Positions 44,998 through 58,339 of a stretch of DNA of 64,000 bases are shown here, one piece after another. The stretch is from Marasmius tenuissimus (Eukaryota; Basidiomycota; Agaricomycetes; Agaricales; Marasmiaceae): assembly GCA_029532415.1 (NCBI GenBank), contig JAQOTA010000069.1, positions 1,922,001 through 1,986,000 on the forward strand. The letters run 5' to 3'. The translations under genes were made by a program, and so were the position numbers. Positions within the stretch are counted from its first letter, which is position 1, and each line of letters opens with the position of its first letter. The notes below the pieces were generated by a model. That model was not told the origin of the DNA and ran no database searches. It saw only the letters and a list, made by a program, of their open reading frames with translations.

Positions 44998-47900
44998 GTG
45001 AAGTCGACATCTTCATTGATGTTTGACGATGGTGGACTGTGTCCTCAACAACAATCAATGGCTATTGCTGTTGACCGTGCAGTGATTTCTTTTATCATTG
45101 CCTATGATGATGAACCAATGCTGATTGTTGTTTTATTACTCCAGATTGCTATGGCTCCTGTTATGTCTACCCTTATCCCCACGGTTGAGGTCTTCAGCGG
45201 TGTCAACTGGCGCAAGTGGTCCAAGGGTCTTGGTACCTATGCCATGATCAACAAGTTCTACGACCACTACACCAACAACAATCCTGAACCTGATGCACCC
45301 GAGAAACCTACTGAACCATCAGAACCCAAGCCGACTACTTGCCCTGTCACTGTTCCTGCTTGTGAAGGTGGAGAAGCTACTCGACAACAAGAGACAGTCT
45401 CCCCTACCAATGAACAGATGCAGCAGTATGGAAGGGACCTTGAGCAGTATGCTAAGGATTTGGAAAGGTACGAGAAGGATCTCTTAGGCACGAGAAGGAC
45501 CATCGACGTTGGAAGAAGTATGAATTCAAGGCCATGGGTGCACTACGTGCCACCACCACCATTGCCATGCAGAGTATTATTGAGGACGATGATATGGCTT
45601 GGAACGCTTGGGAGAAGATCAAGGCTCGTTATGGTCAACAGACTTCTGTTTCTGTTTGGGCTGACTTCAAGTCGGTCATGGAGTTTCGTTTGTCCAGTGG
45701 TAACCCCATTCCTGAGATTGCCAGACTCGAACTTCTATTTGGCCAACTTTCTGAAGCGCAGATCGAACTCCCTACCCTTGTCAAAGCCATGCTCCTCCTC
45801 TCTATCATTCCAGTCATGGGCCAACGCTCGTGAATTTGCTACCAATGGCAACTCCCCTTCTGAGCTTACTTTCGAAGTGGCTCGTGATGCCATCATTAAC
45901 CACTACGAAGCTCGGAAACCCACTCCTCTTGCGTCGCGCATTTCTTCTGTCAAGAAGAAGGACAAGGACCCAAAGTTTAACCAACAGTCCAATCTCTACA
46001 TTGTCATCTAACAATAACAACCAGTCTAAAAACGACAACGACAAGAAGAAGAAGAACAACCAACGTGGCCGGAAGAAGAAGGGTGATTCTCAGGACAACA
46101 AGGGTGACTCCTCTCACAAGGGTCATTCTCATATTGCATCCCTCTCTCATTTGTCCATCTCCACCCCCCATTGTTCTTGATACTCCATCTGTTGTACATC
46201 CCGCCGACTGATCCTGGGATCCACTGCACATGCAGCGTTTCTCCGGTGCTACCTTGGGTGGTACTGTTTTTGAGAATGCTCAGGCTGCTTGCAGTCTTAC
46301 CGGTCATCTTGGTGTTCCCAAGTATGCCCACGTCCTTGAACCTATGAAACAGGGATATGCGGCTGCTTCCTCTTCCTCCCTTAAACATCGTATTGATGGT
46401 CCCTCCTCCACTGCTCCACCTGCAAAGTGTGCTAAGAGCGTCGAGAAGGTTTACGACCTCTATGATTCTTTCTATGAGGACTCCGACTCTGAGCATGAGG
46501 ATTGTATTGCGTTGAACACTGTTAACAATTCTTTGTGTACAGAGATTGCAAGTGGAAGTGCCATGGATGTTGACAGCAAGATTGCAGATGCCACTGGTTT
46601 TTCCGACAATGTTGAGTACGATTCGGTCTCCATTGGATCTGAGGAATCTGACGATGACAGGCAAGTGCCTTATCTCAGTCTTTCTTCTAGCACTGATATG
46701 AACCTACAGTGCGCTGCTTTACTAGCTGCTTCTAAATGTAGTAGTTCGGATATCGTGTCCCGTATGAAATTTGTGCAATATATTGGTGATCATTTTGCCA
46801 CATGTGCCAATTGTAAGGGAAAGAAGGTGACTGGAAGCTCACAAGAGTGGATCGTCGATTTGGGCGCCTCATCGCACTTTACTTATGATCTTGAAGATTT
46901 TGCCGAGTATGAACCCATGAACAATGGACCGTAGCTAAATACTGCACAGAAGGACAACCCTATCCAAATTAAGGGGAAAGGGACTGTGTTCATCTCTCAT
47001 TCTGTTGAAGGATCTGACAGTCATATGGAGGAACGCATTACACGACTCTATCCTGTCTATTATGTTCCACTTCTGTCAATTTGACTTCTCTTGCTTGGAG
47101 AATTTCTGCAAGGTGGTCTGCAGGTACGCGGATCATCTAACAAATTGGCTTTTATCACAAGGGTCGACACCAATCATTGGTATCGTATCTGCTCACGCCT
47201 GGTCAAACCGGTTAGCTTGCAGAAAGCCTCTGCTCGTAGCTTAATGGCCAAGTCAACAATGAATAAAGTTGACTACAAGGGTCTACACAGACGTTTCGGA
47301 CATTGTTCAGACAAGGCTCTGGATAAAGCTTGGAAGCATACTAAGAACTCTTCCCAGAATTCAACTGAAAACCAAAGAAAACCCAATTATGCTGAGGATG
47401 TGCAGAAGGAAAGATGCACTCCAGATCGTTCCCTGACTCCACTACCCGTGCCTTGAAACCCTTCAAGAAGATCCACTCCAACCTCAAACAATTCCCCACT
47501 GAGTCGTACCACAAATACAAATGGTATATGTTGTTTGTCGACAACTGTACTTCACATGGCTGGACAATGCTCATGCGACGCAAATCTGACTCTGTCAAGA
47601 TGCTCCGTGACTTTATTGCTATGGTGAAGGTACAATTTGGTGTTGATATTAAGGAATGGATGTCCAATGGAGGGGGAGAGTACAAATCGGATGCCTTCGA
47701 TGATGTACTGAAGGAGCACGGTATCAAAATTCTGACCAGCATTCCATATACGCCGGAACAGAATGGTTGTGCAGAATGGTTCAATCGGACCATTGTCGAG
47801 AAAGCTCAAGCTCTTCGCTTTGATGCTTGTCTTCCACCTTCTTGGTGGGAATTCTGTGTGTTGCACGCTGTTGCACCTCACAACTGGACGCCGTCCCAGC

Positions 47901-50315
47901 ATTTACATTGGTTGACCCCACATGAGAAGTTGCATGGCAGTGCACCGGATGTTTCAGATCTCCAAGTCTTTGGATGTGCAGCATATGTGTTTAATCCGGA
48001 AAAGCGCCAAGTTAACAAGTTATCTCCGCGTTTGGAGCTGATGACCTTCATCGGTTTTCAGGAAGGCATGAAAGGATATGTCTTCATGAAGATGTCCAAT
48101 AATGCTATCTTCAAAAGCGCTACTGCTCTGTTCAATGAAAACTTGTTCCCAAAGTGTTCTGATAAGAAACCTCATGGCTTTACCCCAGTTGGTGAAATCC
48201 CTGAAATACCACTGGTATTGGGTGAAAATCCCAACTTCTCTTCGGATAGTGATGATGATTCGTCTGATGACAATCTTTATCCTCCTGAGAACCTTCCAAA
48301 GCAATCGGAATCTCCTCATGACGATGATGAGGATGGTATTGTACCTCAGGGTGAACATCAACATCCTGGTCCTGATCCTCCGTTCCAGCCTCCCAGGCCA
48401 CCTACACCGGTGGGTGGACAAGAGCAGTCTCCGCCGCCAAGGCGTTCAGGCAGGAAACAAACAGGTACTAAGCAACCTGATAACATATTTGGTAAACAAC
48501 AAGACCCAAATAATCCCTTGCACATTGTGTGTGATATGGAGAAAAATTCTACATGGAGAGATGCCACAGGTGATAGAGAACCCATGGATCCACCTACCAC
48601 TTATAGGAGAGGCAGACCTAGAAAGGTTCCTGGGACTAATTGTGCCAGTCTGTCTACCATGTGTAACTCCAGGGGGAGTCAGCCTGATAGCTTAGTGCAA
48701 CAATTATCCCAGGAAGGGGGAGTAGGTTTTCTGATTTATCTGTTAAATCGGGCAGTTCCTGTTCACGATGACCTCACCAATATGTCTAATGTTCAAGAGT
48801 GGACTCTACTGAAGCTGCCTGCTGAGCAGCAGAGAGAATGGAAGGCCGCTTGCTGCAATGTACTAGAGGCTCTTTGCAAGCGCAAGGTCTTCGAATTGGT
48901 TGACCTACCTAAAGGTTGCAAGGCTGTCAAGAATAAATGGGTGTTCGATGTTAAGTCAGGCAGTCAAAAGAAAGCTCAACTTGTTGCCAAGGGTTTCTCT
49001 CAGGTCAAAGGTGTTGACTTTGATGAGATCTTCTCACCAGTTGTACAGTTTGAAACTGTACGGATGATGCTCGCACTTGCAGCTCTCAAAAACTGGCACA
49101 TTCAGGCATTGGATGTGAAGAACGCTTTCCTCAATAGCAAACTTAAAGAAGAGATCTATATGGATCAACCTGAAGGTTTCAAGGTTCAGGGTCAGGAAGG
49201 CAAAGTCTATCGCCTTTGCCGTGCATTATATGGACTGAAGCAAGCCGCTCTTGAGTGATGGCGTACTCTCAATTTGTCCATGGAAGTAAAGGGCTTCAAA
49301 CACTTAACTTCCGATGCAGGTCTCTTTGTCTGCAAAGATCGAGAAACTGGTGAAGAATGTATTGCCTTGATCTATGTCAACAATGCATTATTCCTTGGAC
49401 CCAACAAAGCCTTTGTCAATAAGAAGAAAGCCGAGTTTATGGCTTGTTGGGAATGCAGTGATTTGGGAGAAGCAAAGGAGTTCTTGCACATGCGTATTCA
49501 ACGCAAAGGCTGTAAGATCCTTCTTGACCAGACTGGCTTTTTACAGAAGGTCTTGAAGAGATTTGGCATGCAGAATGCAAAAGCAGCAGAAACTCCTCTT
49601 CCTGCCGGCTATATTCCACAACCCAACAAAGGTCTGGAAGATCCCGCGTGTTGCGCTAAATTCCAGTCAGTGATTGGATTGCTTTTGTATATCATGCTTG
49701 GCACTTGTCCAGATATTGCCTATGCTGTTACAAAGCTTTCTCAATTCTCTGCTAATCCATTGGAGGATCACCTGAAGAAAGCACTCTACATTTGTCACTA
49801 TCTTGCAGAACCTCCAGACTATGCACTGGTCTATGATGGAGGTTTACTAGCATTCACTGATTTGGACTGGGCTGCTGATCCTATAAAGCGTCAGTCGATC
49901 ACAGGCTATTTCTTCAAGTTAGCAGGTGGCATCTTCTGTTGGCAATCACACACCCAGAAGACTGTTGTGCTTTCATCCACTGAAGCTGAATACATGGCGC
50001 TATCTGACTGTAGCCGTCAGGCTGTGTGGATTCGACAGTTACTCTCTGAACTTGGGATTGATATGACTCCCGTACCCATATGTGGAGATAATCAAGGCTC
50101 AATTTTTATTGCCTCTAACCCAGTTCAAGAACGTCGCACCAAACACATTGATATTCGCTATCACTACATTTGCTTGTGTTTCTGACAGAAAGGTTGATCT
50201 GTTCTTTATTGACGGTGCCTACAATCCTGCGGACATGTTTACCAAGAATCCAGGTCATGTCAAGTTCTCTGCCTTTAGAGAGCATCTTGGACTTGAACTT
50301 TATTCGTACGAATAG
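44998..50315 (+). pseudogene. gag-pol: copia-2 gag-pol remnant
   Basis: Compared with copia-1, Gag has frameshifts near 45480, 45815 and 46000. TGA occurs at 46209-46211 (Arg in copia-1), TAG at 46932-46934 (Gln), TGA at 47082-47084 (Arg) and TGA at 49256-49258 (Trp). All fit C-to-T on one strand or the other. Integrase (47414-48500) is readable, with NGGGEYKSD and YTPEQNGCAEW. The RT catalytic box reads YVNN instead of YVDD, so both catalytic Asp are lost. Many Arg codons became Cys, His or Gln (for example PKGRKAV to PKGCKAV). The element is dead. Confidence 0.9.
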
Positions 50316-50356
50316 ATGCTTCGTGCTCTACTTGTGCCGCACTCAGCGAGGGGGAG

Positions 50357-50435
50357 TGTTGAATCTGGACTCCCAGATATACCAGACTGTAGTATTGGGC
50401 TGTATCTATGCTTCAATCATTTCACTCTGATCTAT
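50357..50435 (+). repeat. 3' LTR of copia-2, first part
   Basis: Matches LTR positions 1-78; interrupted by the Plavaka terminus at 50438. Confidence 0.85.
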
Positions 50436-50794
50436 ATCATCAGGAAAACTGTACATTGGAAATCTTTGCAAATTTCAAGAAATATATTCAATTTGGAAAA
50501 ACTTCTGAAAATCCTGAGGGCTGGGAAATCTTGCAAATTCCACGGCCCAAAATATCGTTTCCATTTTTTCGAGAAACCTTGAGCAAATTAGCCTCAATTT
50601 CAGTCAGCTTTTCTCCATGTTTTCTGACATTTTCCCTAGAGACCAGCATTTATCAGGCGTGACAGGGGTTTACAGCGAAACAAATGATTAGATTGTTGTT
50701 ATTAAAGGGACAGTACAATATGCCAGTAGCTAGTAGAGATCTCATGTATATACAATGGTAGGGAGCGATTGTTTGATAATGCGGATTTACGAGC

Positions 50795-53165
50795 TTAAGC
50801 ACCAGTCAAAGCTGCCGTTGAGGGCTGGGTGACAACCGGCGGAGCAACAGTGGCGCTGGTAGCGATGGCTGTCCAGTTGATGGCACCCATAAGGACCTGA
50901 TTGACAGTGCTGGTTTGTGAACCTTGACTGATTATTGGTGAGTAACAAATATATTAAGCAGCTGTTATATGGTACTTACCTTGCCCCGACATAGATGTTG
51001 TGCATGAGTTGGTGGTACTGGGCACGGTTTTGCCTCTCGAGACGGGTCAGGATGTCAACAGCAAGGTTCCAAACACCATCAAGCTCCTTTGTGGGGAACT
51101 GTTCATTGACACTGCCCGCGTGGTCTTGAAGACAAGCATGGATCTATAACAGGGGTTAATGGTGAACCCAAATACCATAACTAAATCTTACCGTTGCACA
51201 GGCCAGCACGACCATTCCCTTTGGTACCTCCAGTTCATCAGGTTGAGTGCTCTCTGTTGACGTGAATTTTGCGCGTTGAAGGATGAGACTGCCATATGGT
51301 GTCAAAGAGAAGAATGCTGTGTGGATGTAGTCAATGATTACAGGATGCTCCATCGACCTCGAATAGTCAAAGTTTTCCTTGCAATCAGTTTAGTAGGTAG
51401 TATCATGAATAGAGAAAGCAAGCACTTACCCCATCCTGAGGGTAGATGTAAGTCCTGTTATGTACCATTGCAGCAGCACACAGTCGGCTGTCAGCAAAAG
51501 TCAGAGAGAAAGAGCCAAGAACTGTGGAGCTGGGGTTCTTCAGGTATTTTCGTTGATTCCTGATGTGCCCACCAATCTTGAAAAACATGGTTAGTCCACT
51601 TGAATAGCATAAGGGAACAAGAGCATACATAGTTCACGAGTGGCTTGATGTACCTGTCAATGCCCCCCTCTTCCAAGTGATCACAGACATCACCTTCACC
51701 ATCAAACCCTTCATCTTCCGCGACTTTGACTAAAGCTGCATGAGCAAGTTGCTTGAGAGTCTCAGCTCCAACAGGTGAGAATGTGTGGTCTGTGGCCATC
51801 TTGAGTTTGCCAAGTGAAATGGCCTTGCACATGATACGGCACATGACAGCTGGTTGACCCAAAATTTTGAGTTCGAATGTACGGCTCTTGGTAGTGACAA
51901 CAATGTTGGTACGCTCATGCCATTGGACTGGGGTTGCAGCTGAAGGAGGGGTGGCATTGGTGATGAGTACCATTGTTGATGTAGGTAGAGCAGGAGCAGA
52001 ATGAGACATAGGCAAGGCTTCCTCGGCGACCTTTGGGAGCTGTAAATACCAGATAAAACCATCAGTAAATGAAGAAAAAACCTCAAAAAATATTACCTCA
52101 AGCTCTAAGTGTTTGGCCTTTCTTGAGGTGATGACAGAGACCAGCTGCTGAGGGTGAATGAGAATAACCCGCACAATTGAGTGCAAAATAAGTCAAACCT
52201 CTTGAGAGAAATTATTGAGCTCATTCTCAATGAGAGCGGGAGTGGAATTGACAGTAGGGGGACAAGAGAGAGAGGTGAAAGCTGTGCAAGGTGACGTGTC
52301 AGCATATCCAAAGGGAAGATAAATAGATACAAACATACCTGGGATGCCTTCATCTTCCCAGTCCGTGTCAACACTAGTGAATTGGACAGCCTGTATAACC
52401 GATGCTGAGCCTGCGAGTCGGAGCAACAGATATAACTTCAAATCATACCTCATAGTCTAGATGGCGTGCCGCCAACTTGTCATTTTCCCTCTCTCTCTCA
52501 ACAACATTGTCAAGATCTGAACCCTCATACTCATCATGCTCTTCTTTGTTGTCTTCGGCCTCGAGACACCGGTCTATTTCAGCGATGGCAGGCGGCACAG
52601 GGGCCTGGGTATTATCCAGCTGCATCCTTTTTCTTGGTGGAGGTGGCTGAGCTATACAAGCAGCGGGAGGTCAGTTTCAATTCAGTTCTATTCTTTGAAT
52701 TATCAGGTCACTGACTCTCAGGCTCCGACTCTGCAGGTGAATCCTCTGCATCAATGTTGATGCTCACCGCTGCTTGCTTTTTGGACACTGGGGTTTATTA
52801 TTTAGGTGGCATTCATGGGCGTGAAGAAAGAAATGACTCACTAGGAGCTTTTGGTGCAGGAGCCTTCGGTTGTCCTGAGGACAGGCGAGCCACGGCCTTT
52901 ACGGTAGTGGGTGAAATCCTGGGTGTCACTGAATTACAATGCGTGAGGTTATCGAAAGCTTGCATCAATGTCTCTGAACTGACCGCTCTGTTTGTTCCCA
53001 AATTTTGAATTGGTAGGCTTTGGCCTTGGGACCGCAGTTACGGCTGATTGGTTTGTGTCCCCAACCATGGTTGATGAGCGTGTTGACCTTCATGGCTGTG
53101 GCCCCAGAATTGGAGCCGCTATGGCGGTAGTGGGCATGTCCGCTTGTGAAGTCTTTCCGCGACAT
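50795..53165 (-). CDS. DUF6532-like protein carried by the Plavaka element
   Basis: Multi-exon minus-strand gene, about ten exons. The N-terminal part is disordered and charged (RKDFTSGHAHYRHSG; AEIDRCLEAEDNKEEHDEYE). The C-terminal half has the pattern of the fungal domain DUF6532: TFADSRLCAAAMVHNRTYIYPQDG, EHPVIIDYIHTAFF, ELEVPKGMVVLACATV, then LDGVWNLAVDILTRLERQ and YHQLMHNIYVGAR. It ends ...TAALTGA at TAA 50795-50797. The domain recall is from memory of the family pattern. All traced exons are open, unlike the transposase beside it. The role is unknown; proteins of this type are frequent near mushroom transposons. Exon borders between 51700 and 52700 are approximate. Confidence 0.65.
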
Positions 53166-53467
53166 GTTGGTGGCATAGGATATGGAGAGAAATGAGTGTT
53201 GTCGATTTGTAAAAAAGGAGGAGAAATAGAGTAAAAGAGGAGAGAAAAAAAGTGATATGGAGGTATGGTCATCTTCAGACCACCCTTTTATCAGGTCCCA
53301 TAAGCGATACTTTCCCCATAGTACTTAGACTGGTTCGGACCTTTTCTCTGAACCACCAGGCTAGAACGTGTACCGTAATTTCTCCGAATATATCTGTTTT
53401 GTGACTACGCCCCTTGTTTGCCCACCCTTGGTGACCCCACCCTTACTCCTTATCGCCCCAAACCGCA

Positions 53468-56400
53468 ATGCCCGACTCATACAACTGTACTGGATGTGAC
53501 AGAACATTCAAGCAGACATGTGATATCATTCAACACCTTGAGAAGACCACAAAACCACAGTGCAAAGCTGCATGCGAGGCCACTTCATGTCTTGACGTGA
53601 CGTGCCAAGACACAGTGGTTTATGGTCTCCCCAGTCCTCCAGTTCTACTCCGATTCACAATACTGAAGGGTCAGAACCACAGGAACAGTTCCGGGGTGAC
53701 TTTTTTGGTATTGACTTACACTGCCAATGACTTCCCTGGATTTGATGGTGAGGCAGGTGATCAGAGAGATGATGATAACAGCGAAGACGAGCAAGATTGA
53801 TCAAATGATGGGGAAGATGAGTTATTGGCTATCGAGATGAAGTCTGTTTACGAGCGTCCGCGTGAACCTCTTCAGGTTGCTGAGGAAGATGCTCAAGAGC
53901 CTGAGCTGGATACAACCCCTCCTGTGGCACCTAGACCCCCACTTCTACGAGATCTCCCAGCCCACCAAGATGGTGTGTACGTCACACCGTATGGTCACTG
54001 TGCTGGTGCGCCTACCAAAAATTCCGGATCAGTTCCACGGGCATATAGTTTGACTGGTGGATTCGAGCATTACGAATCAAAGAGAATCCCTATGCCCCTT
54101 TCAGTTCTTGCATGGACTGGGAGGTAGCCCGGTGGGCCAAAATGTGAGGTACAGGGTCTACTGCTTTTTCAGACCTGCTTGCAATCAATGGCGTAAGGAC
54201 AACTTCATCTCGGGTACCTTGCAAATTGAGGAACTGGCACATTTTTAGGTCGCTGAAGCACTTGATCTCTCATATCAGAATAGCAATGAGCTCAATAAGA
54301 TCATTGACAAGGAAATACCAGCACACCGTCCATCTTTCTTCTGGCATGAGGTTATAGTAGCAGGCGAAACCTTTGATATATATCAGCAACCAGTCCAGGA
54401 GTGCATTGAGGCGCTCTATAGTGCCCCTGAACATGCTCCATACTTGTGCTTCACCCCCGAGCAGCACTATGCTGATGCCAACTTGACTCAAAGGCTATAT
54501 CATGACATGAATACTGGGAAATGGTGGTGGTCTACCCAGGTATCCATAAATTGTCTTGCACTTTTTATATCAAATAGTTCTAATCTATCATATAGAAGCA
54601 GCTTGAGGAGGACAAGCCTGGAGCTACAATTATCCCCATCATCATCTCAAGCAACAAGACTCAGCTTACCCTCTTCCGGAACAAGACAGCCTACCCAGTC
54701 TATCTCACAATCGGAAACCTACCAAAGGAGATCAGACGAAAACCATCAAAACAAGGACAGGTTCTACTTGCTTACCTTCCGACAACAACACTGAAGCACA
54801 TAACAAATAAAGCTCAATGTTGGAGGATGGTAGCGAACCTGTTTCACACTTGTATGTCCAGTCTCCTTGAGCCTCTCAAAAAGGCCGGTATAGAAGGTAT
54901 CATCATGGCCAGCGGTGATGGCGTGAAACGACATTGTCATCCCATCCTAGCATCCTACATTGGTGATTATCCCAAACAGGTGCTTATAATGTGCAGTTAC
55001 TATGGAGACTGTCCACTTTGCCTCAAGGCAAAGATGGGGTAAGGAAATTATCCCTGTACCACACACCCAAGAGACCCCGAACTGGCCATACAAGCATCCG
55101 ATTTGGTTGGCACCGACGAATGGGCGCAGGCTTGCTTAGATGCCAATATCAAGCCTGTCCAACATCCTTTCTGGAAAGATCTTCCCTATACCAACATTTT
55201 TCATTCCATTACACCTGACCTACTCCATCAGCTCTACCAGGGTGTTATGAAACACCTGATTCAATGGATCACAAAGATCGTTGGGGCCGATGAGATTGAT
55301 GCTCAGGTCCGCCGTCTTCCCGCAAACCATAGTATTCGTCACTTTCACAAAGGAATAACCAGCCTTTCTCATGTTGGTGGCACAGAACACAAGCAGATGT
55401 GCATATTTCTGCTGAATCTTGTTCTCGATGTACCCCACCTTTCCCCATCACAGTCAAGAAGGCTTGCCACCAGCACTCACTCACTGCTCGACTTTCTTTA
55501 TCTGGCCAATTACCCTGTTCACAGCAACGACTCATTGAGTCTACTTGAGTCCTCACTCAAGATTTTCATGAACACAAGGAAATCTTTATTGAACTCGGTG
55601 CTTGCGACCATTTCAACATCCCAAAACTACATTCCCTTTGTCATTATGTCCAGGCTATCAAACTATATGGTACCTGTGACAATTACAATACTGAAACCAC
55701 GGAACATCTCCATATAGACTTCACTAAGGATGCCTACTGAGCTTCCAATTGAAAGGACGAGTACTCACAGATGACGAAGTGGTTGGAGCGTCGAGAGAAG
55801 ATCATCCATCATGCTAACTACCTGGACTGGAAACAGTTGCAATCAGCCCATTCCATGGATACCCAGTCTACAGATACACCATCATCACACATTCCCCCGG
55901 TTTGGCACACAATTCCTGGCTCAATGCACACATTATCTGACCTGAGTTGTGTGCTCTCAACTCAGATGACAAGGTTTCCAACCGTGAAGACAGTCACCTT
56001 TACCAAACTCGGGGAAGATGTTGACATGGGTGGTTATGGGGCTACTTGGTTTGAGTATGCTCTGAAGGAATTTGTGGCGAGATACCGAGGTCTTACCAAC
56101 GAGGGACAAATTGAAGACATGGCTTTATTTCTTTCCCTCTCGTTTCGCAGTGTGCCCGTATGGCACAAGGTTAAGTTTCAGAATGAGGAGCTATTCAGGG
56201 CTGAGACTCTCGATGTTGTCTCCGCTCATTCACATTGTGTCAACCCTCACGGCAAGGTTACTCAGGTGTCTCATTTTGATGCCGCACTCATACGCACCGA
56301 CTGGCAGAATAGTACAACATCAGCCTCTGAGTCGTGCGAATTTCTGCAGGGTGAGTTTCAATGAGTCTTCCGTCATCTGTTCTGTATTCATCTTCATCTC

Positions 56401-56767
56401 AGGCCTTCAAATTGGACATGTACGTGTCATCTTCTCCTCTCCAAGCTCTGAAAAGCATCAACACTTATTTGCGCCGGGTACCAAGCCTCCACCACACCTC
56501 ACATATGTTGAGTGGTTCACTAAGTTGACCACCCATCCAGACCCAGCCACAGGCCTCTTTCGTGTTAAACCACTGACGCGTCGAGACGGATTGCATGCTG
56601 TCTCTGTTGTCCCCGTGGAGGCTATACAGCAGAGTGTGAACTTGTACCCAAAATGGGGAGGAACAGTTCCACCGACCTGGTCCAGGGAGGGTATCCTTGA
56701 CAGTTGCCCTGCCTTCTATCTCAACCCTTACAAGAATACGCGTATGCATTTCAATTTGTCATACTAA
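53468..56767 (+). pseudogene. Plavaka transposase, multiply disrupted
   Basis: Starts MPDSYNCTGCDRTFKQTCDI, a C2H2-like zinc finger typical of Plavaka transposases. Next come TGA 53798-53800, then a region with a frameshift near 54120-54190. ALYSAPEHAPYLCFTPEQHY and GKWWWSTQ are followed by an intron and GATIIPIIISSNKTQLTLFR. Then YTNIFHSITPDLLHQLYQGV, VRRLPANHSIRHFHKGITSL and HVGGTEHKQMCIFLLNLVLD are strong family motifs. A frameshift near 55590 follows, then TGA 55738-55740 and TGA 55750-55752 where Arg is expected. The C-terminus (LTYVEWFTKLTTHPD, VNLYPKWGGTVPPTW) ends at 56767. The copy is inactive. Confidence 0.85.
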
Positions 56768-57385
56768 TACTCAGATCATAGTCAAAAGTTTCTCATAATT
56801 TACCTTATTATCAAAACTCCGTCGTTTGTCTTAGCTTACCCGGTTCTGAGCGTCCCTTTTCCAAAAATTACTTGGAATTTCCCAAATTTCCAATGTACAG
56901 TTTTTGTCAAGAATGAGGCCAGTGACTGGAAAAACCCCTCAGGCCACCCACAGGGTCAAGAGTGCAAAGGAGAGAAGATAGATTTGAGCAGAGCAAGTGT
57001 AAGATAGTACATGCTGGAAACAAGCACTATAAGACAAAGTTGTCAGACTGGGGAACTATCTAGAAGTGTCCATGATTATATAAGACAGAACCAAGCTGTA
57101 GAGATATCATGGGAACGAAGATAAAAGAGGAAAAATGAAAGAACAAGTGATAAGAATCAAGGGATACATGTGGAAACAGGGTCACATTGGAAACCATATG
57201 GTATGCTGAGAAAATATCTGGAAACAATGTGGAACACCAGGTAGTACCAGGTAATGATATGGAGGCCAGAATGCGATGGTGAGAACATGTAACCACGGGA
57301 AATAAAGAGAAAAACATGAGGAAAAAGTACCCAGGGACCAAGGGAAGGGAAAACAATGGGTGGATTTGTAACAGTTTTCCTGATG

Positions 57386-57565
57386 GATATTCCTATGCAC
57401 TCCTGTTATAGTAGTTACAGCCACCTCTGTACAGTATATAAGAAGCTCTGTATCTACATGAAATACCAGTACTTTATCTCTCTCGTTGTGCCTCTATAAG
57501 CCTAACTCCAGGCAAGTTAGTCTGTCCCATGCTACCACTGCATGGGCAGGACCTCTACCTCAACA
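57386..57565 (+). repeat. 3' LTR of copia-2, second part
   Basis: Continues LTR sequence from TATTCC to CTCAACA. Together with 50357-50435 it rebuilds a full LTR. Confidence 0.85.
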
Positions 57566-57766
57566 AACCATACATGAGTCTGCTTGCTGAGGAGCAAAGC
57601 TCAGATTCACGAAATCAGGGCAGTTCTCAGTATATGGCAATCGCCAGCCAGAGTATACCCACCCATGCCATTCCCTCCGATCCCTGGAGAAATATTAAAT
57701 GGAGTCGAAGCATAGGAAAGGGAATGTACCAATTGTGGTAAACACTGCAACTTCCTGCAGTGTGAG

Positions 57767-58087
57767 TGATGAGCCGGCATAACGCCTAGTGCAGAGGACT
57801 ACAACATGGCTACACTACTACTTACCAGAGAGGAGTTTAGAGAGGTAGAGGCGAGACGTAGAAGCTCAAGCACACTGTAGATTCAGGTAGAGAACTACAA
57901 GCTTCTATACATGAAGATACAATAGAGTTACCATATAGGGATGACAATAGGAATTGTACATATGAGCATATAGAACAATGAAAAATGGAACAATAGCGAA
58001 TGCATTGTCCCGCATAATATAATGGCGGGAAGTATGAACCGGGACTTCGGATATACTGGGATCTAATAATAGTCCACGGATTCAACA
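57767..58087. repeat. solo LTR of the copia-3 family
   Basis: 321 bp, TGATGAGCC to TTCAACA, flanked on both sides by GTGAG (57762-57766 and 58088-58092). An exact 5-bp target duplication around one LTR shows LTR-LTR recombination after insertion. Confidence 0.85.
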
Positions 58088-58339
58088 GTGAGTAGAGGTA
58101 CCACAACAGCGTATAATTATAACATTGTGCTGGAAAAAACAAGTCAGCCATGAAGATGGGAGTCACGCGTAAATTGAACGTGCCTGTGCTGCAGTCCAGG
58201 TTATGACTCGGGAATTTGCCCTGGAGCCTCAAGAGTTGAATAGACTCTGAGCGTTGAGCAGTCCTACATCATCCGGGTGGTATACCTGAGGCAGCGCTAC
58301 CATAACGGATCAGCAGAAAGGCGGGGTTAAAATGGAGTA

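Larger units (their letters stand above)
50438..57385. mobile_element. Plavaka-type (CACTA-like) DNA transposon
   Basis: Length 6948 bp. Exact 15-bp terminal inverted repeats CATCAGGAAAACTGT lie at 50438-50452 and (inverted) 57371-57385, directly at the two breaks in the copia-2 3' LTR. A short ATAT sequence flanks both sides and may be the target duplication. Inside are a broken Plavaka transposase gene (+) and a divergently transcribed DUF6532-like gene (-), with about 300 bp between their starts. Plavaka is known from fungal genomes, mostly Agaricomycetes. Confidence 0.85.
44565..57565 (+). mobile_element. Ty1/copia retrotransposon, copia-2 (decayed, interrupted)
   Basis: Same family as copia-1, opposite strand. 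The 5' LTR is 44565-44822 (258 bp). The 3' LTR starts at 50357 and is split by a 6.95-kb Plavaka element, resuming at 57386 and ending at 57565. All copia domains are recognisable but broken by frameshifts and stops. Flanking 5-mers (GGCTA and AACCA) do not match, so the target duplication is lost or mutated. Confidence 0.9.

Noticed and set aside
44560..57570. Target duplication of copia-2 (GGCTA against AACCA)
   Set aside because: Would need three transitions to match; possible under C-to-T decay but not demonstrable.
40080..58087. The two copia-3-type LTRs as ends of one 18-kb element
   Set aside because: The right LTR has its own GTGAG duplication on both sides, which marks it as a solo LTR.
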